Shown in pieces: positions 11,708 to 24,263 of a stretch of DNA of 64,000 nucleotides. Numbering within the stretch: position 1 is the first letter of the stretch; each line of letters starts with the position of its first letter. Below the pieces are notes generated by a model. The model ran no database searches and was not told where the DNA came from. It saw only the letters and a list, made by a program, of their open reading frames with translations. This DNA comes from Misgurnus anguillicaudatus (Eukaryota > Chordata > Actinopteri > Cypriniformes > Cobitidae), in assembly GCF_027580225.2 (NCBI RefSeq), contig NC_073340.2, positions 33,995,001 to 34,059,000 of the forward strand, written 5' to 3'. The translations under genes and the position numbers were made by a program.

Positions 11708-12146
11708 ATATGCACGTGTCTCACGAAATTTCGTTATATAGTCACATATTTTTTCATTATTTTTTGTGCTATTATCACAAAATTTCGTGTTTTTTCGTGA
11801 TCATAAACGAATTCCTGTTTTCGTGTGATTATCACGTAGTGGTTACTCAACTGTTTTGTCCTATTTTCTTACCATTGTCGCTTCGGTTTAGGGTTAGATT
11901 TACATAAAATGACATCCCTAACCAATCCCAACTCTAACCCTAACGCCAGGCGACATATAAAAAAATAACCGAAGCGACAATGGTTTAAAAGTGGGAAAGG
12001 GCAGTTGAGTGGCCAATACGTGGTAGTCACACGAGGGCAGGAGTTCGTTATGCGATCACGAAAGAACGCAAACTTTCGTGATAGTAGCACGAAAAAATAA
12101 TAAAAAATATGTGACTATATCAAGACACTTTGTGAGACTGGGTAGG
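11708..12146. mobile_element. Long foldback MITE with TTAGGGTT core, copy 2
   Basis: The left arm (GTCTCACGAAATTTCGTTAT, GTCACATATTTTTTCAT) is mirrored on the right (AAAATATGTGACTATAT, CTTTGTGAGACTGGG). The core has TTTAGGGTTAGATTTACAT and CCCAACTCTAACCCTAACGC, and TGGTTACTCAACTG pairs with CAGTTGAGTGGCCA. It shares the core but not all arm sequence with copies at 9641 and 36000, suggesting a subfamily. Confidence 0.75.
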
Positions 12147-12289
12147 TTTTTTACATAAAGTGTGGAAGCCATGAGAGACAAAAATGCATTTTCTCCTATG
12201 CAGTCTTCTCCCATGCAATAATAATAACACCAAAACACAACAGCATAAATTAACAAAAGATGCTAATTTTATTCATTCGCTGTAATCTA

Positions 12290-12610
12290 AATCTTTACTA
12301 TTTATATGATTTGGAGGAACAGATTCAGCTCTTTATTCTGCAATCTTGATTCCAGTTCTCATCCGTGACCATAAACGTCAAATCTCGCGTTTGTTATAAA
12401 TTCAAATATTGAACCATTGCTTTACGGCAGTGATAGCAAACCTCATTGGCTTTTGCTGTCACAGATTTGCGACATTGCCGTCTTTCAGTCAATGTACTTT
12501 TAAAATGTGAAATTCCTTGACAGAGAGAAGCTGGATTAATGTTTTTGTGGATTAATAACTTTAATATTTCTCTGAGGACCACAGCTGCAGCTCATCGTCA
12601 TTTTAAATAC
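12290..12610. promoter_or_regulatory. Candidate conserved non-coding block
   Basis: High-complexity sequence, no repeat signature, with TAAT-rich motifs (GGATTAATGTTTTTGTGG near 12532 and GGATTAATAACTTTAAT near 12550). No exon evidence. Weak candidate. Confidence 0.25.
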
Positions 12611-13440
12611 TTTTGGTACTGCTTTTGAAATGTTGCAATAAAAAAATTCTTTTGATTACAAGATGACACTTGTTGTCTGTTATGCTTTTTGTTTCTAACA
12701 GTACATGATTTTAATAAACTGTTTTGGGTAGATTTAGTAGTAGGACTGCATTAGTGTCTTAAAATATCTTTTAAATGCTATTGTTACTAAAATTTTCTGT
12801 CTGTTACATTGCATAATGTAAAAAAAATACATTATGTGTTTTACATTTTTTGTATAAAACGGGTTTGGGTTTAGGGTAAGGTTTGGTGTACGGTTAGAGT
12901 GGTAAGATTATCGATAAAATGGTTAAAGGAAAATTATACAGCAATCTTGTAATGTAATATGAAAGATTTGTAAATGTTTTACTTTTGTTAATAAAAACTT
13001 TATTATGCTACAATTAAATGTTGCAAATACGTCTACATGTTAGCTTCAGCATCTATTTAAACATACAAAAAGCATGTTGTGTGTTTTTGAAAGTTATACT
13101 ATGTATTAACAGTGAGACCAGGCTGAATATACACAATGAGGTCTTATAAATAACAAGATACTACAGGGTCAGGGTTTGGTTTAGTTACATGTAATTATGC
13201 ATACATTTTTGTTATTACTATAGTAATTAGATGTAACATTTGTAACAAAGTCACTGTAAAATAAAGTGTTAACCTCTTTTTAATCTGTAGGTTTCTGCAA
13301 TGCAATAACCAATTGAGCTATAGGAACCCCCACAGAATATGGTAGTTGAAACTCGTTGCTTCTGTCCAGATGAATATACTGTATGCTTGGCATAATTGGA
13401 GTGTGTGTGTCTGCATCCAAAACATTTCCCACTGTTAAGC
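12610..13440. other. AT-rich sequence with a SINE-head fragment
   Basis: Contains GGGTTTGGGTTTAGGGTAAGG near 12860, similar to foldback-MITE cores, and GCAATAACCAATTGAGCTATAGG near 13301, the reverse complement of the tRNA-like A-box region seen in the SINE at 26511. Nothing else recognised. Confidence 0.4.
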
Positions 13441-13840
13441 ATCAGCACACACAGGCATTCCCGCCGCACGCTGGGATCACAACAAAAGCTATTGATCGGC
13501 TAAAAGGAAGACATCTCCACAAAAGAGCCTCCTGTTGAGACCTTCCATAGAAATACAGCACAAAATATACCACCTTTCTTGCTTTATTAAATGCTCCCCA
13601 GTAACAGGGCAAACACCAGCATCTGTCTATCGATGTGAAGAATGTCTTTATGAATGAAGGAAAACTTGATACGAATGCAGTGATCAAAATTCATTCTTTC
13701 TCACTAACATATTAAACATTTATTACCCCTTAAAAACTAACTTTCTATATACTTGTGTACTGTGTATCCATGTAAAATATTATAATTGAACCAATCACAT
13801 GATCACCTCCTGTAATTGTTAATTTCTATCCAAAACTGAT
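13440..13840. other. Unique sequence, nothing recognised
   Basis: Mixed composition; an 81-residue minus-strand frame (13442-13687) has no family resemblance. Confidence 0.35.
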
Positions 13841-14300
13841 TGACATTAGAGATGATGCATTTCCATGGGAACCGGTGATGCTGCCCCCTGTAGCACACGT
13901 ATGCACAAACAATCGCTTACGCACACAATAACAAACACACACACACACACAGTGCCGTGGGCGAGGACCCATCTGGGTGAGGGTGTTGGGCCCTCCGCAT
14001 CTGTAGCCGCCCGATGAAGGTGAGAGCGGGGCGACGCAAAGCAAGAGCAAATTAAAGCTCACTGTGGGAAGCTCGCGCCCCTGGCACTTTTCTTATGCAA
14101 CAGCTGCACCTTCAGCAGCCTTCATCTCACATCCTGACATATACGTCCAGCGGGGCGGGTCCGCTCGCCAGAGCCGGGCCGGGAGAGAGCGAGAGCGGGA
14201 GGGTGGGGGCACGGAGTCCCCGCCTTAAGCAAAACAGGTGTATGACATCCTGTTGCTAGTCTGCAGGGGGAACCAGGCTACGAGTCACACGTCCTACTGA
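13840..14300. promoter_or_regulatory. CG-rich patch, possible CpG-island-like regulatory block
   Basis: From about 13960 to 14290 the sequence is much richer in G+C and CG than the rest of the window (GGCGGGTCCGCTCGCCAGAG near 14155; GCCGGGCCGGGAGAGAGCGA near 14172). A short CA run lies at 13935-13950. No TATA-plus-exon arrangement or open coding exon follows. It may be a distal element or an orphan CpG patch; fish CpG islands cannot be judged by composition alone. Confidence 0.33.
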
Positions 14301-15010
14301 GAGAACAGCCGAAAATAACAAAAGAAGGTTAGAGCCAAAGCTGACAGGCTCATTGATAATATTTTAGATAAAGCAGGTCTGAGAGTTGACTACAAATTGC
14401 CTCTAATGTCTAATGGTGTGGGCTGTGGGCCACAGTCGAGAACAAAATGGAGTCATTATTTATTATTTCTCCGGGTGGGTGAGGGATCTGGCCCTTGCCA
14501 AAAATTTCGGCCCAGCGTGCCAGCTAGCGGCCAGGTCCTCTCTGTGCGGCATGTCTACTACTAAGGGTTTTGTGTCAATGTTTCAACCTCTTTTATATAT
14601 ATTTTGGGGTGTCAGATTATACAGAAGGGTCAAACTAACCTTGTAACCTGCATGTTAACAATTTCTTTAACTGCTAATAAAACTGCACAGAAACATCTTA
14701 ACATTTCACCCCAATATCAAAGAAAAAACTAATAAGATATATATGCAAAATAGATATAGAGTATGCAAAAAGTAGTACATTTTTGTATGATTTTAGTTCT
14801 AACAATGTTTTAATCAAGTTATTCAGTACATGCAGTACATTAAAATGCATATGATTAAATACACCTTTATTTTGGTATTGCTGAAAAAAATATGACACTG
14901 TATATAATATAATATGATAATATAATGCAATTATAATGATTTGAGTCAAATTCAATGTATTATAATGTCTGTCTATCTAGTTTAATCTAAAGCTCAGCTT
15001 TTAAAAAGTC
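14300..15010. other. Unique, increasingly AT-rich
   Basis: No repeat ends or exon-like signal. The 77- and 85-residue frames at 14413-14646 and 14698-14955 lack recognisable motifs. Confidence 0.35.
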
Positions 15011-15330
15011 TTGGCAAAAAATACACACAACACAAGTTTATTGTTATTAAATGCATTTTTGTATCTATAAAAAACTCATATTTCCTAATATTATATTGTG
15101 GGTTGCCTATTTGCCAATTTATTCTGTTCAATAAATATCTTAGTGTTTTATCTATTTTGGCAAAAATACACACAACACACATGCAAAGTTTTTTTTCTTA
15201 CTTTTGTTATTAAATGCATTTTTGTATCTATTAAAAATCTCATATTTCCTAATATTATACTTTGGGTTGCCTTTTTGCCAATTTATTCTGTTCAATAAAT
15301 ACCTTAAAACTTTAGTGTTTTATTCATTTT
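15011..15330. repeat. Two-copy direct duplication, ~150-bp unit
   Basis: TTGGCAAAAAATACACACAA at 15011 recurs as TTGGCAAAAATACACACAAC at 15158. Both are followed by TTATTAAATGCATTTTTGT, CTCATATTTCCTAATATTAT, GGGTTGCC and ATTCTGTTCAATAAATA. The spacing grows from 147 to 160 bp across the unit because of a roughly 13-bp insertion in the second copy. This is a local tandem duplication, not an interspersed family. Confidence 0.93.
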
Positions 15331-15500
15331 GTATAATGCAACTTATGGTTTATCCTAACCAGAGGGGGCAATAAAATAAAAACTTTTTAATTTTCCTTAA
15401 AATTTTGAAGTATTACTTGTTACTTGTTGCGTTACCTGTGCATTACCATGTTTTTATTGTTTCGGTTTGGTTTACTTTTACATCCAAACTGTGTCACAAT

Positions 15501-15845
15501 TAGGCATGGGCCGGTATAAGATTTTGGCGGTATGATAACCTTTAGCAAAAATACCACAGTTTCACGGTGTTGCGGTATTGCCATTGCAAAACTAAAATGT
15601 GTTATTTTCAAATGCCAGGTAAAAATATAGCCTTTGAATTATAAAATGCTTTTAAAAATATATATAATATTTTTATAATGTATATTAAATGTAAACATCA
15701 ATTCAATCACATGACTTAATGATTTAATTAATGTTGTATAAACACAGCTCATACCTTGGAGACGGTACCAACATTTTAGTGGTTTTAAAACCTTGACTGT
15801 TTAAAACTTCAGTATACATTGAAACCGGTAACCGGCCCATGCTAA
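15501..15845. mobile_element. hAT-like TAGGCATGGGCCGG element
   Basis: The ends are TAGGCATGGGCCGGTAT and ACCGGCCCATGCTAA. Flanks GTCACAAT (15493-15500) and GTCACATT (15846-15853) agree at 7 of 8, supporting an hAT 8-bp target duplication. It is 345 bp with no transposase. The end sequence matches a frequent fish repeat from memory. Confidence 0.85.
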
Positions 15846-15849
15846 GTCA

Positions 15850-16330
15850 CATTACTTTTCTGCATGACATACTTAGCATTAAAATAAAAGTTATATGATG
15901 CAAACTGTTCATATCACAGTAAAAGCAGCAATGTTTATGATTAAAGGACGTCTGGCTATGTCTTCAGAGGATGATGGGATGTGTGTGTGTGGCAGGATCT
16001 AGTTTTTCATCATTAGGCAGATGCCGCCTGCCGCTCAGGTTAGGACACGTCCAGAGCGCATGCTGTCTGAGTCAAATGAGCCAGTTCAAGGCCCACCTGA
16101 TGCACACATACACACACTCTCAGATCAGAGTCCCAAAGGCCGGACCGCCACACAGGCATGCACCTGGCCCTCCATTAGCACCTAAACTTCACTTATTAGA
16201 TTAATACCAGAAGTGACGATAACCCCGAACCTTTGGGAACTCAGAAGAACGGCTGCACGGTTTCACCTGAATGCTGACAAAGTCTCACTTTGCCGGTTTG
16301 ATTTAACCCTCGGCATTTTTGCAAGCAGTA
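15850..16330. other. Unique block, weak regulatory candidate
   Basis: From about 15960 the sequence is complex and non-repetitive (ATGCCGCCTGCCGCTCAGG near 16020). A 77-residue frame (15971-16204) has no domain. No strong signal. Confidence 0.25.
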
Positions 16331-16720
16331 TAATTATATTTCAATCATAATTAGTTTATAAGTAGATTAAGTCTGGGATAAACTTTGTACTTTGTAAATG
16401 TACTTTTATTTTTTATCTGCCGCGGCTTACTTTTGGAATCCCTGTTTTGTATTTATATTTACACTCTAATGAATGTTAGTTTATTATGCAAACCCACTAT
16501 TAATATATAATAGTAATATATATCGTAATATATAATTTTAGTGAATATAAATAGCAAAATAGCAACATTTACAGACTTTTGGATCTTTTCCTCTAAAAGA
16601 ACATGTTTGTCATCCTCAACACCGTGCATCCTCATTAACTTTCATTTTTAATGTGTTGTCTTCATACTTATGTGCTTGAAGATCATTATACACACCTAAT
16701 GAAAGTCGAGTCATTTGAAT
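16330..16720. other. AT-rich unique sequence
   Basis: Low-GC with short ATATAATA runs near 16500. Nothing recognised. Confidence 0.4.
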
Positions 16721-17350
16721 GAGTTGGTTGAAGAAACTCTCACAACATTACAACTCTCGCTTCACTTCTGCGGTCTGCTCCGAATAACTCCCTCCTCGCT
16801 AATGTCCTAAACAGAACAGAAGACACATTAACCACCGATAAACACCTCTAGATGAAACATCAGGGGCTTCACTTCAGGGGACCGTATTACCGAGCATATA
16901 AAGAGGTCGGCAGAAAGCCGATGTGTCTCCTGTGGAGCAGTCGGAGCTTCGAAAATGCAAACAAGTGAAACAAAAGTCATCCACTTTGAAAACCCAAATC
17001 ACCTTTTTGGACACGAAAAGCTCTGGAATGCTTAATATCCCGTTTCCTTCGAAGCTGTGGATGTTCACACGAGCGGGTAACCTTTCAACGCGCCGTTTGT
17101 TTACTGCAGGGACACGGAGAATGCGGTCGCCGGTTGCTATCAAGTGCCAGAAATGAGCACCAGGCCGAACAGTTTGTATAAGTCAGCCATGAATGATTAC
17201 AGATTAGCCGGACTGGCGGAGGTTCAGCGGGGACCCCTGATGGAACTCCAAAGCTGCTGGCATGATGGTCCGTCACACTGGAAGAAAACATCATTTGGGC
17301 CCGAGTGTGCCCCACTCGAAATAATCACTTTAATCAGCAAAAGTTAATGG
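16720..17350. promoter_or_regulatory. Candidate conserved non-coding block
   Basis: About 600 bp, non-repetitive. Overlapping 76-89 residue frames exist on both strands (16874-17143 and 17085-17315 on minus; 16923-17156 on plus), none with a known domain or convincing splice sites. The simultaneous openness of both strands reflects few TA-rich stops, not coding. A hidden exon cannot be excluded. Confidence 0.25.
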
Positions 17351-17990
17351 CTGTAAATCATACATTAGTTAGCAGAGCAGTTGCAGGAAGAGTCTGTGAA
17401 GTACTGATGACATAATAGCCCAAAATATTTGGATACATAAGCCAGACTAAATAAAAATATTTAGTCAAGTGTAATTTATGTTAGGATAAAGCGAATTATT
17501 TCTGGAGGACTGATTGCATCAAATTGCATATATATTTTCTGAAACGCTTTACAATGAGGTTGCATTTGTTATCATTACTCTGTCAGTAATGGCCAAAAAA
17601 TGTGCCAAGCTTTCTGTTAGGCTGTACCGTTTAAAAGGTCCTGATATGTACCATTTAGGTACACAAAGGTATACATTAGGTATGAGATACTGATATGCAC
17701 TCTCAAAATTTTCACAAAAGTCAGAATATTTTTTTTTCTTAAAAGTGAATAGTTTATGAGGCTATTGGTCCTATTTTCTTATTTCAAACTTATTTTTTTA
17801 GAGTAAGTGTGCAAATATTTTCTAAGGCCATTGTGCATGCCACAAATGCACTGATAAATGCACAAATATATGTAACTACATGTAAACAGATCACAGAAAT
17901 AGTGAATTAGAGAAACATGGTAACAAATGCATCTCTCCCAAACTTGTTTGTCTTTTTACTCTCTCTCTCTCTCTTTTACACACATCTGCT
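17350..17990. other. AT-rich; degenerate GTACC-type repeat near 17625-17690
   Basis: GTACCGTTTAAAAGGTCC, ATGTACCATTTAGGTACACA and similar words resemble the eroded interior of a fish GTACC-rich repeat, better preserved at about 30130-30376. CTCTCTCTCTCTC at about 17960. Confidence 0.4.
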
Positions 17991-18480
17991 GTGCAGCATC
18001 TCAGAACAGTAGGTGTACAGACAGGGAACGCCGTGCGGTCTCGACTAAATTATCACATTGGTAACTTGTCAGTAAACAGGTAAATTGGAACAGGAACAGG
18101 TGTTGGTGTAGGAATGAGCCCTTCGCAATAATCGCCTTGCAGGAAGGCATCCGTCTGCGTGCCCGTGCGATAAAGACCACAGCGTAAAAATATTAAAGAT
18201 GAAACTCATCAAACAAAACTCACGACAGATATTTGAGCACGCTCAATGGCACACCGCAGTCCTACACGCTTCCTCTTAAGAGGCACGGGCCGTCAAACAA
18301 AAGAGAGATATGACACCATTAAAAGCTCGGAAAACCATCAGACCCACCTGCAGATGAAGAGATAATGACGGGGACTCTTATTAAGTTCTTAATGAGATTG
18401 TTATGAACATCGCAAGTACCATCCAGAGGAGAGACCGGACACGGCACTGAATGCAAAAAAAATATAATACAATTTAAACA
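17990..18480. other. Unique block, weak regulatory candidate
   Basis: Complex non-repetitive sequence (GACAGGGAACGCCGTGCGG near 18019; CCGTCTGCGTGCCCGTGCG near 18150). No exon or repeat signature. Confidence 0.25.
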
Positions 18481-18751
18481 AAAACAGGTTAAATAAGTGT
18501 CTTGGTTAATTTGAGCCACGAAACTACTATATATGTGTAAGTGACACGTATTGTAGGAGTTGTGTTGCTCCTGTGGGGTTAAAGGTTTAAGATGTCAGTT
18601 TTCAAACCCAACAAAAAAGGCATTAAAATGTATAAAGAAAACATCACGATTAAATCTCCAGAATGTATTTAAACAACATCAAAAGTGTTAAATGGTCTTA
18701 TCGGTAGCTAGAAGCATAATCAAATATTGAATATATGAATATCGGGAAGAT

Positions 18752-19020
18752 CACTCTAAAAACAAACGGTGCTATATAGCACCAAAAGTGTCTCTTTGCT
18801 CGTAATCATAGAAGAACCATTTTTAGTGCCATATAGCACCAGTGAAGCACCCGTGTAGAACCATATTGTGCTATGTAGAACCATATGTGGTGCTATATGG
18901 CCCCTAAATGGTTCTACACAGGTGCTTCACCGGTGCTATATAGCACTAAAAATGGTTCTTCTATGATTACGAGCAAAGAACCACTTTTGGTGCTATATAG
19001 CACCGTTTGTTTTTAAAGTG
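18752..19020. mobile_element. Near-perfect foldback MITE (CACTCTAAAAACAAACGG)
   Basis: The 5' arm CACTCTAAAAACAAACGG is mirrored by CCGTTTGTTTTTAAAGTG at 19003-19020. GTGCTATATAGCACC occurs near both ends and near-identical variants recur inside; AAGAACCATTTTTAGTGC mirrors GCACTAAAAATGGTTCTT. Nearly all of the 269 bp folds into one hairpin, with the turn near 18880-18900. High arm identity suggests a young or frequently corrected copy. No coding capacity. Confidence 0.9.
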
Positions 19021-19335
19021 TATGGAGATGTGAATTCTAGTGTTGCCTGCTAAACAGCAATGCATATTAATATTGATTTGACAAAAGCTAACCATAGATA
19101 ATAAGACACATGCTTTCGTATAACAAAACAGTGCAATTTAAAGCAAGCGGCCCTATATACTTTAGAAAAAACTTCTTATAAACTCACTTCTTAAAAAAAA
19201 CTTCCCAGTGTAAATATTTAGTTGTGCAGACAATTTGCTGAAAATGCTACAAACTGTCTCTCTGTTCATTTTAATCTCCATCATGTTCAGGTAACTCATG
19301 GGATTGGGGTTAAAGCACAGGTGCTCACTCTCTCC

Positions 19336-20030
<695 letters not shown>

Positions 20031-21184
20031 AACACTTTACTAAAAGGGGTGTTCATAATCATGACAGGCGGTCATGAACATGAAGGAAATTTTATGCATC
20101 ATTAAGTGTCATTTCTTCAGTTATGTCATTTTTAATGCAAAGATGACATTGTTTGAGATGTCTTTGTTTTGACAACTTGAAATAAGCCAATATATCATAA
20201 CTTGTCATAAATATGTCATAAACATGACATAGCAGAATAATTATCAAAATTAAGAAACTACCCAACTTTATGGGTTAACATATCATTAAACTGTCATTAA
20301 AAGGTCATTAAGTGTTAATACTATGTCAAATAATTTTAAATACCTTTACAAAATGCAACAGACACGTACAAATATTATTCTTAACTTTATTTAGGCGCAC
20401 AATGCATAAAAGAGAACTAACAGAACTTGTTGAACAAAAAAATTAACAAAATATTAAATCAATTTATTTTAATTAACTGTTTTTGCAGCAATATGGACCC
20501 AATGCTGCATGACTTAACCCACTACTGTACACTGAAAAAAAAGATTCATTGAATTTAATCAATTTTTTTAAGGTAAGTGGTTGCAATCAATTTATTTAAG
20601 CTACATTTAAACAAAAAAGATTAGTAAAGTAAAATAAAATATAAAACTTTTGTTTAAATGTAGATTAAATAAATTGATTGCAACCACTTACCTTAAAAAA
20701 TTGATTAAATTCAATGAATCATTTTTTTCAGTGAATTTTAGGTGAATCGGTCTCCAAATGCAATAAAATAAAATTTTATCAATTTTAATTATTATTATTA
20801 ATGATTGATTTTATTTGGTAAACACATGGAGAATACTTAAAAAAAACATTATGAACTGAATATTCAGTTATTTATGTTGTTATAAAACTATAGATGAGGT
20901 CAAGATAGATATTCATGATGCTGTTATAAAACGATTTGACAGAGTATTAAAGCTTAATGACATTTTAATGACAAATTCAATTTGTATCACTGGTAAAAAG
21001 TGGTCAAGTTGCCATTAATAAAGACTCTCAAAGATCTCAAATAATGTCATATTTGCATTAAAAATGACATAATTGAACAAATGACACTTAATGACAAATT
21101 TCATAAACGTGCATAAAATCTTCTTCATTTTCATAGCACGTGCCATGCCAGTCTTATAAGGGGTAACATCCCTTAAAGTGTTAC
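20031..21184 (+). mobile_element. Large GGTAACACTTTAC element, copy 2
   Basis: The ends GGTAACACTTTACTAAAAGG and CCCTTAAAGTGTTACC are inverted. Interior words match copy 1 in order (CATAACTTGTCA, GACATAGCAGAATAATTA, AATGCAACAGACACGTA, GAATCGGTCTCCAAATGCA, ATTCATGATGCTGTTATA). It has only one unit of the 102-bp module and a very short ATTATTATT run, and carries a palindromic MITE at 20530-20733. No clear target duplication remains. Confidence 0.85.
20530..20733. mobile_element. Palindromic CACTGAAAAAAA MITE, nested
   Basis: The left arm CACTGAAAAAAAAGATTCATT, GTAAGTGGTTGCAATCAATT is mirrored by AATTGATTGCAACCACTTAC and AATGAATCATTTTTTTCAGTG. About 204 bp. It lies in the large GGTAACAC element at the same internal site as the copy at 48662-48847, while copy 1 (7298-9209) lacks it. 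Confidence 0.9.
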
Positions 21185-21293
21185 CATATATAAATATATA
21201 TGAAGAGTTTGGTTCCAAAATGAGATATTGCCAAAAAATTATCATTATGTTATCATGTTTTTGTTGTGTTTTATTGTGCTATTTAGCTGTATT

Positions 21294-21693
<400 letters not shown>

Positions 21694-21745
<52 letters not shown>
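21694..21745. repeat. (GT)n microsatellite
   Basis: About 52 bp of GT following AACCAGAAA. Confidence 0.97.
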
Positions 21746-21748
<3 letters not shown>

Positions 21749-22140
21749 CAGTACATGTATCGACTTTAATGCCATATTATACTACATGAACACATCCTTT
21801 CTAAGAGTGTATCTTTCTTTAAAATAAAAGGGTCTCGTTTGATATTCTGTAAATCCTGCAATCACAGTTATATTTATTAAATGTTTTTTGAGTCTGATGC
21901 AACCATAGATACAAAGAATGATCAAAGCAACACATCACTTAAGTTGTCCAGAGAAACATGAGGCGATGAGCTCTGCGTTCAGTGACTGGACTTACAAACA
22001 AAAGATTGTCAACCAAAGCTTTCCATATAAATAAGAAAATTAACCACCCATATACCTCGCCAGTCTGTGACTCAAAGTCTCGTGGTTTTTTCATGCCACG
22101 GATCTTTATTCTTACTGAATTCCTGTATATAAAGTCACTT
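21746..22140. other. Unique sequence, nothing recognised
   Basis: AT-rich to mixed composition, no repeat termini. Confidence 0.35.
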
Positions 22141-23560
22141 CCTTTAATTGTGCATTAAAATGTCTCTCTTCTTCAAGATTTATATTGTCAAGCACGAATG
22201 TACGAGTTTATCAAAAGCTCTTCCGCCGAGCCAGACAGAGAAACACGATCTGTTCACACCAGCCTGCCGTCCACAAAACTGTCTGCTTTGGACCGAGGTT
22301 CTGGGTCCATTGGCATCTCTTTACCTCTCAGATTTGGGGTTCAGAAGTCATTGGCACTCATTGCCCCAGGTCAGGAGCAGGAAGGGGAGGATCTAGTACC
22401 CGTAAGAGGTTAACGCCAGTCTAGAAAGGTCACCTCCAAGAACCAGACGGCTTTTCCTGGGAAAACCGTTTTGAGGTTTTGATGTGAGGGTGTTGACAAG
22501 GGTACAGAGAGAAAAAGGTTCGAGGGTGTGGGTAAGAGTTGACACTTATACCTCAGACTCAAGTTTGGTGGATACTCAATATTCCACAGAGGCCTCGTCT
22601 ACATTTTAGACCTCAAATGTGCAAAGTCATTTTCCGGTTTTAGGTTGCATATTAACAGCCAGTTTCCAATGTGTGGCAAATATTGTGCTGATAGACGTCT
22701 GAATGAAAAAAGGGAATAATAAATAATAAAAAGACAGAGAGGTATTTCTACAGGAATGTTTTGATACGTCCAGCTCATGAATTTTTTATCCGAAGCGATT
22801 CGCTCACTGGAAGTTTATATCATTGGGGTACGTGTGAGTGTTTTATGGATACGAGATTGTTGTCCGCACAGGGAAGAGAAGATGCCCCAGATGTTGATAT
22901 GGATGTTGTTTCTTAAGGTTTAAAGCGAGCGGCTCCCGTGGGTTTCCCTCAGGCTAAGAAATAGCTTTTTTTCTACCAGCTCTTCAATTTAGCCAATTCT
23001 GACCGATGCGGTTTTGAAGAGTAAGACCGCGACGCCATGACCGTTTCGACGGACTTACATGGCAGGAAAAATATCACAAAGATTGATTTTTATATCTCTC
23101 AGCCGTCTCACGCTAACATCGTTACAAGCAGACGAAAAAGACGAGCGCACTCAAGAGCCAATTAAGGTGTGAAGGATGTTTAGTTGGTACGAAGTTTGAA
23201 AATGTGTCGTTTGAGTTTGAAGGCCGCCTGTAATGAGCAGATGTCGAAAGACGCTGAAGCATGAACGGTTCGAGTTTGGCCGTACTGTATGTGAACCTGT
23301 CATCTCTCTTCAAGCTCAATGGCCTGATCGCTTCATGATGTGAACTGAAAAAGACTCAGTACGATCGCACCGCCAAAACCAACGAGCTCCGGCAAGCGGT
23401 CTGGAGAGAATTATGGGATTTCCTGTAGAAGGCACAAGCGTCCTTAAAAAGCAGATCGAGGTGCTCATGTTAAAAGGGTTAAAGGGGGGTTGATATTACA
23501 GGTAATAAGGAGAAAAGTCCACTGACAGAAGTCTGACAGGCCGATGGGAAATTCCCAGCG
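22140..23560. promoter_or_regulatory. Long unique region with candidate conserved blocks
   Basis: About 1.4 kb with no recognisable repeat, unusual for this window. Two parts look most constrained: 22200-22450 (open in all three plus frames at 22148-22424) and 22790-23420 (CG-containing, high complexity). No coding domain or paired splice sites were recognised. It could be a cluster of non-coding elements or untranslated exons. Confidence 0.3.
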
Positions 23561-23985
23561 CTCTTGACTGTTGTAATCAGTGATGTGGAAATACAGGAAG
23601 CAGATATATATCACCAGACAGATGCCTAAACCACTTCATTACATACATGCTTTAACATAATCACCTGACCATTTAACCAGGCAAATTTACAAAGCAGAAC
23701 AAGCTTTGTTCATTATGGAAAGTATCAATGTATTAACTTAACCATCGTATATTAAGATTTTTGAATAAATAAGTTTAGGGTTACTTGCTGATTCATTTTA
23801 ATATTTCCCACATTTCTGAATAATATCAAACTAATCAATACTATGGAATAACTTGAAAATTTGAATTATGGACTCGACTCACATTTTTTAAATATTTTTT
23901 TGTTTAGCAATGTAAGAAACGTATATGTTGCAACAATTATATTTTTATCCAAATAAATAATATGAAGCTTTGAGTGACATATATA
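23560..23985. other. AT-rich unique sequence
   Basis: No repeat ends or exon recognised. Confidence 0.35.
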
Positions 23986-24161
23986 TACGGAGCCCCTAAG
24001 GGGACATAGAGCAAAAATTAAATAAAGTTTAGTTTCGCGAGCATGCGAAACTAAACTTAAAAAAAAATCTGCACATGAAGGTTTCGCGTGAGCACATGAA
24101 AGTTTCATGTGAGCACATCAAACTAAACTTTAGATTTTTTTGTCACCTTAGTGGCTCGGTA
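23986..24161. mobile_element. TACGGAGCCCC MITE, copy 1
   Basis: The ends are TACGGAGCCCCTAAGGGGAC and GTCACCTTAGTGGCTCGGTA, inverted to one another. The interior pairs AGTTTAGTTTCGCG with later GAAACTAAACTT and AACTAAACTTTAG. About 176 bp; a longer relative is at 30542-30784. Confidence 0.8.
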
Positions 24162-24263
24162 CATATGCCTTTAGATCAAGTGTTTTAAAAAACATTTTCA
24201 GTCAAGTGCAGTGTTCAAATTAAGGGGGGGGGGGTTGTTGGGGTGGTCCCGGACCTCCTATAA

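Noticed and set aside
8676..12905. Interstitial telomere repeats (TTAGGG words)
   Set aside because: TTAGGG occurs singly inside MITE cores, never as a tandem run.
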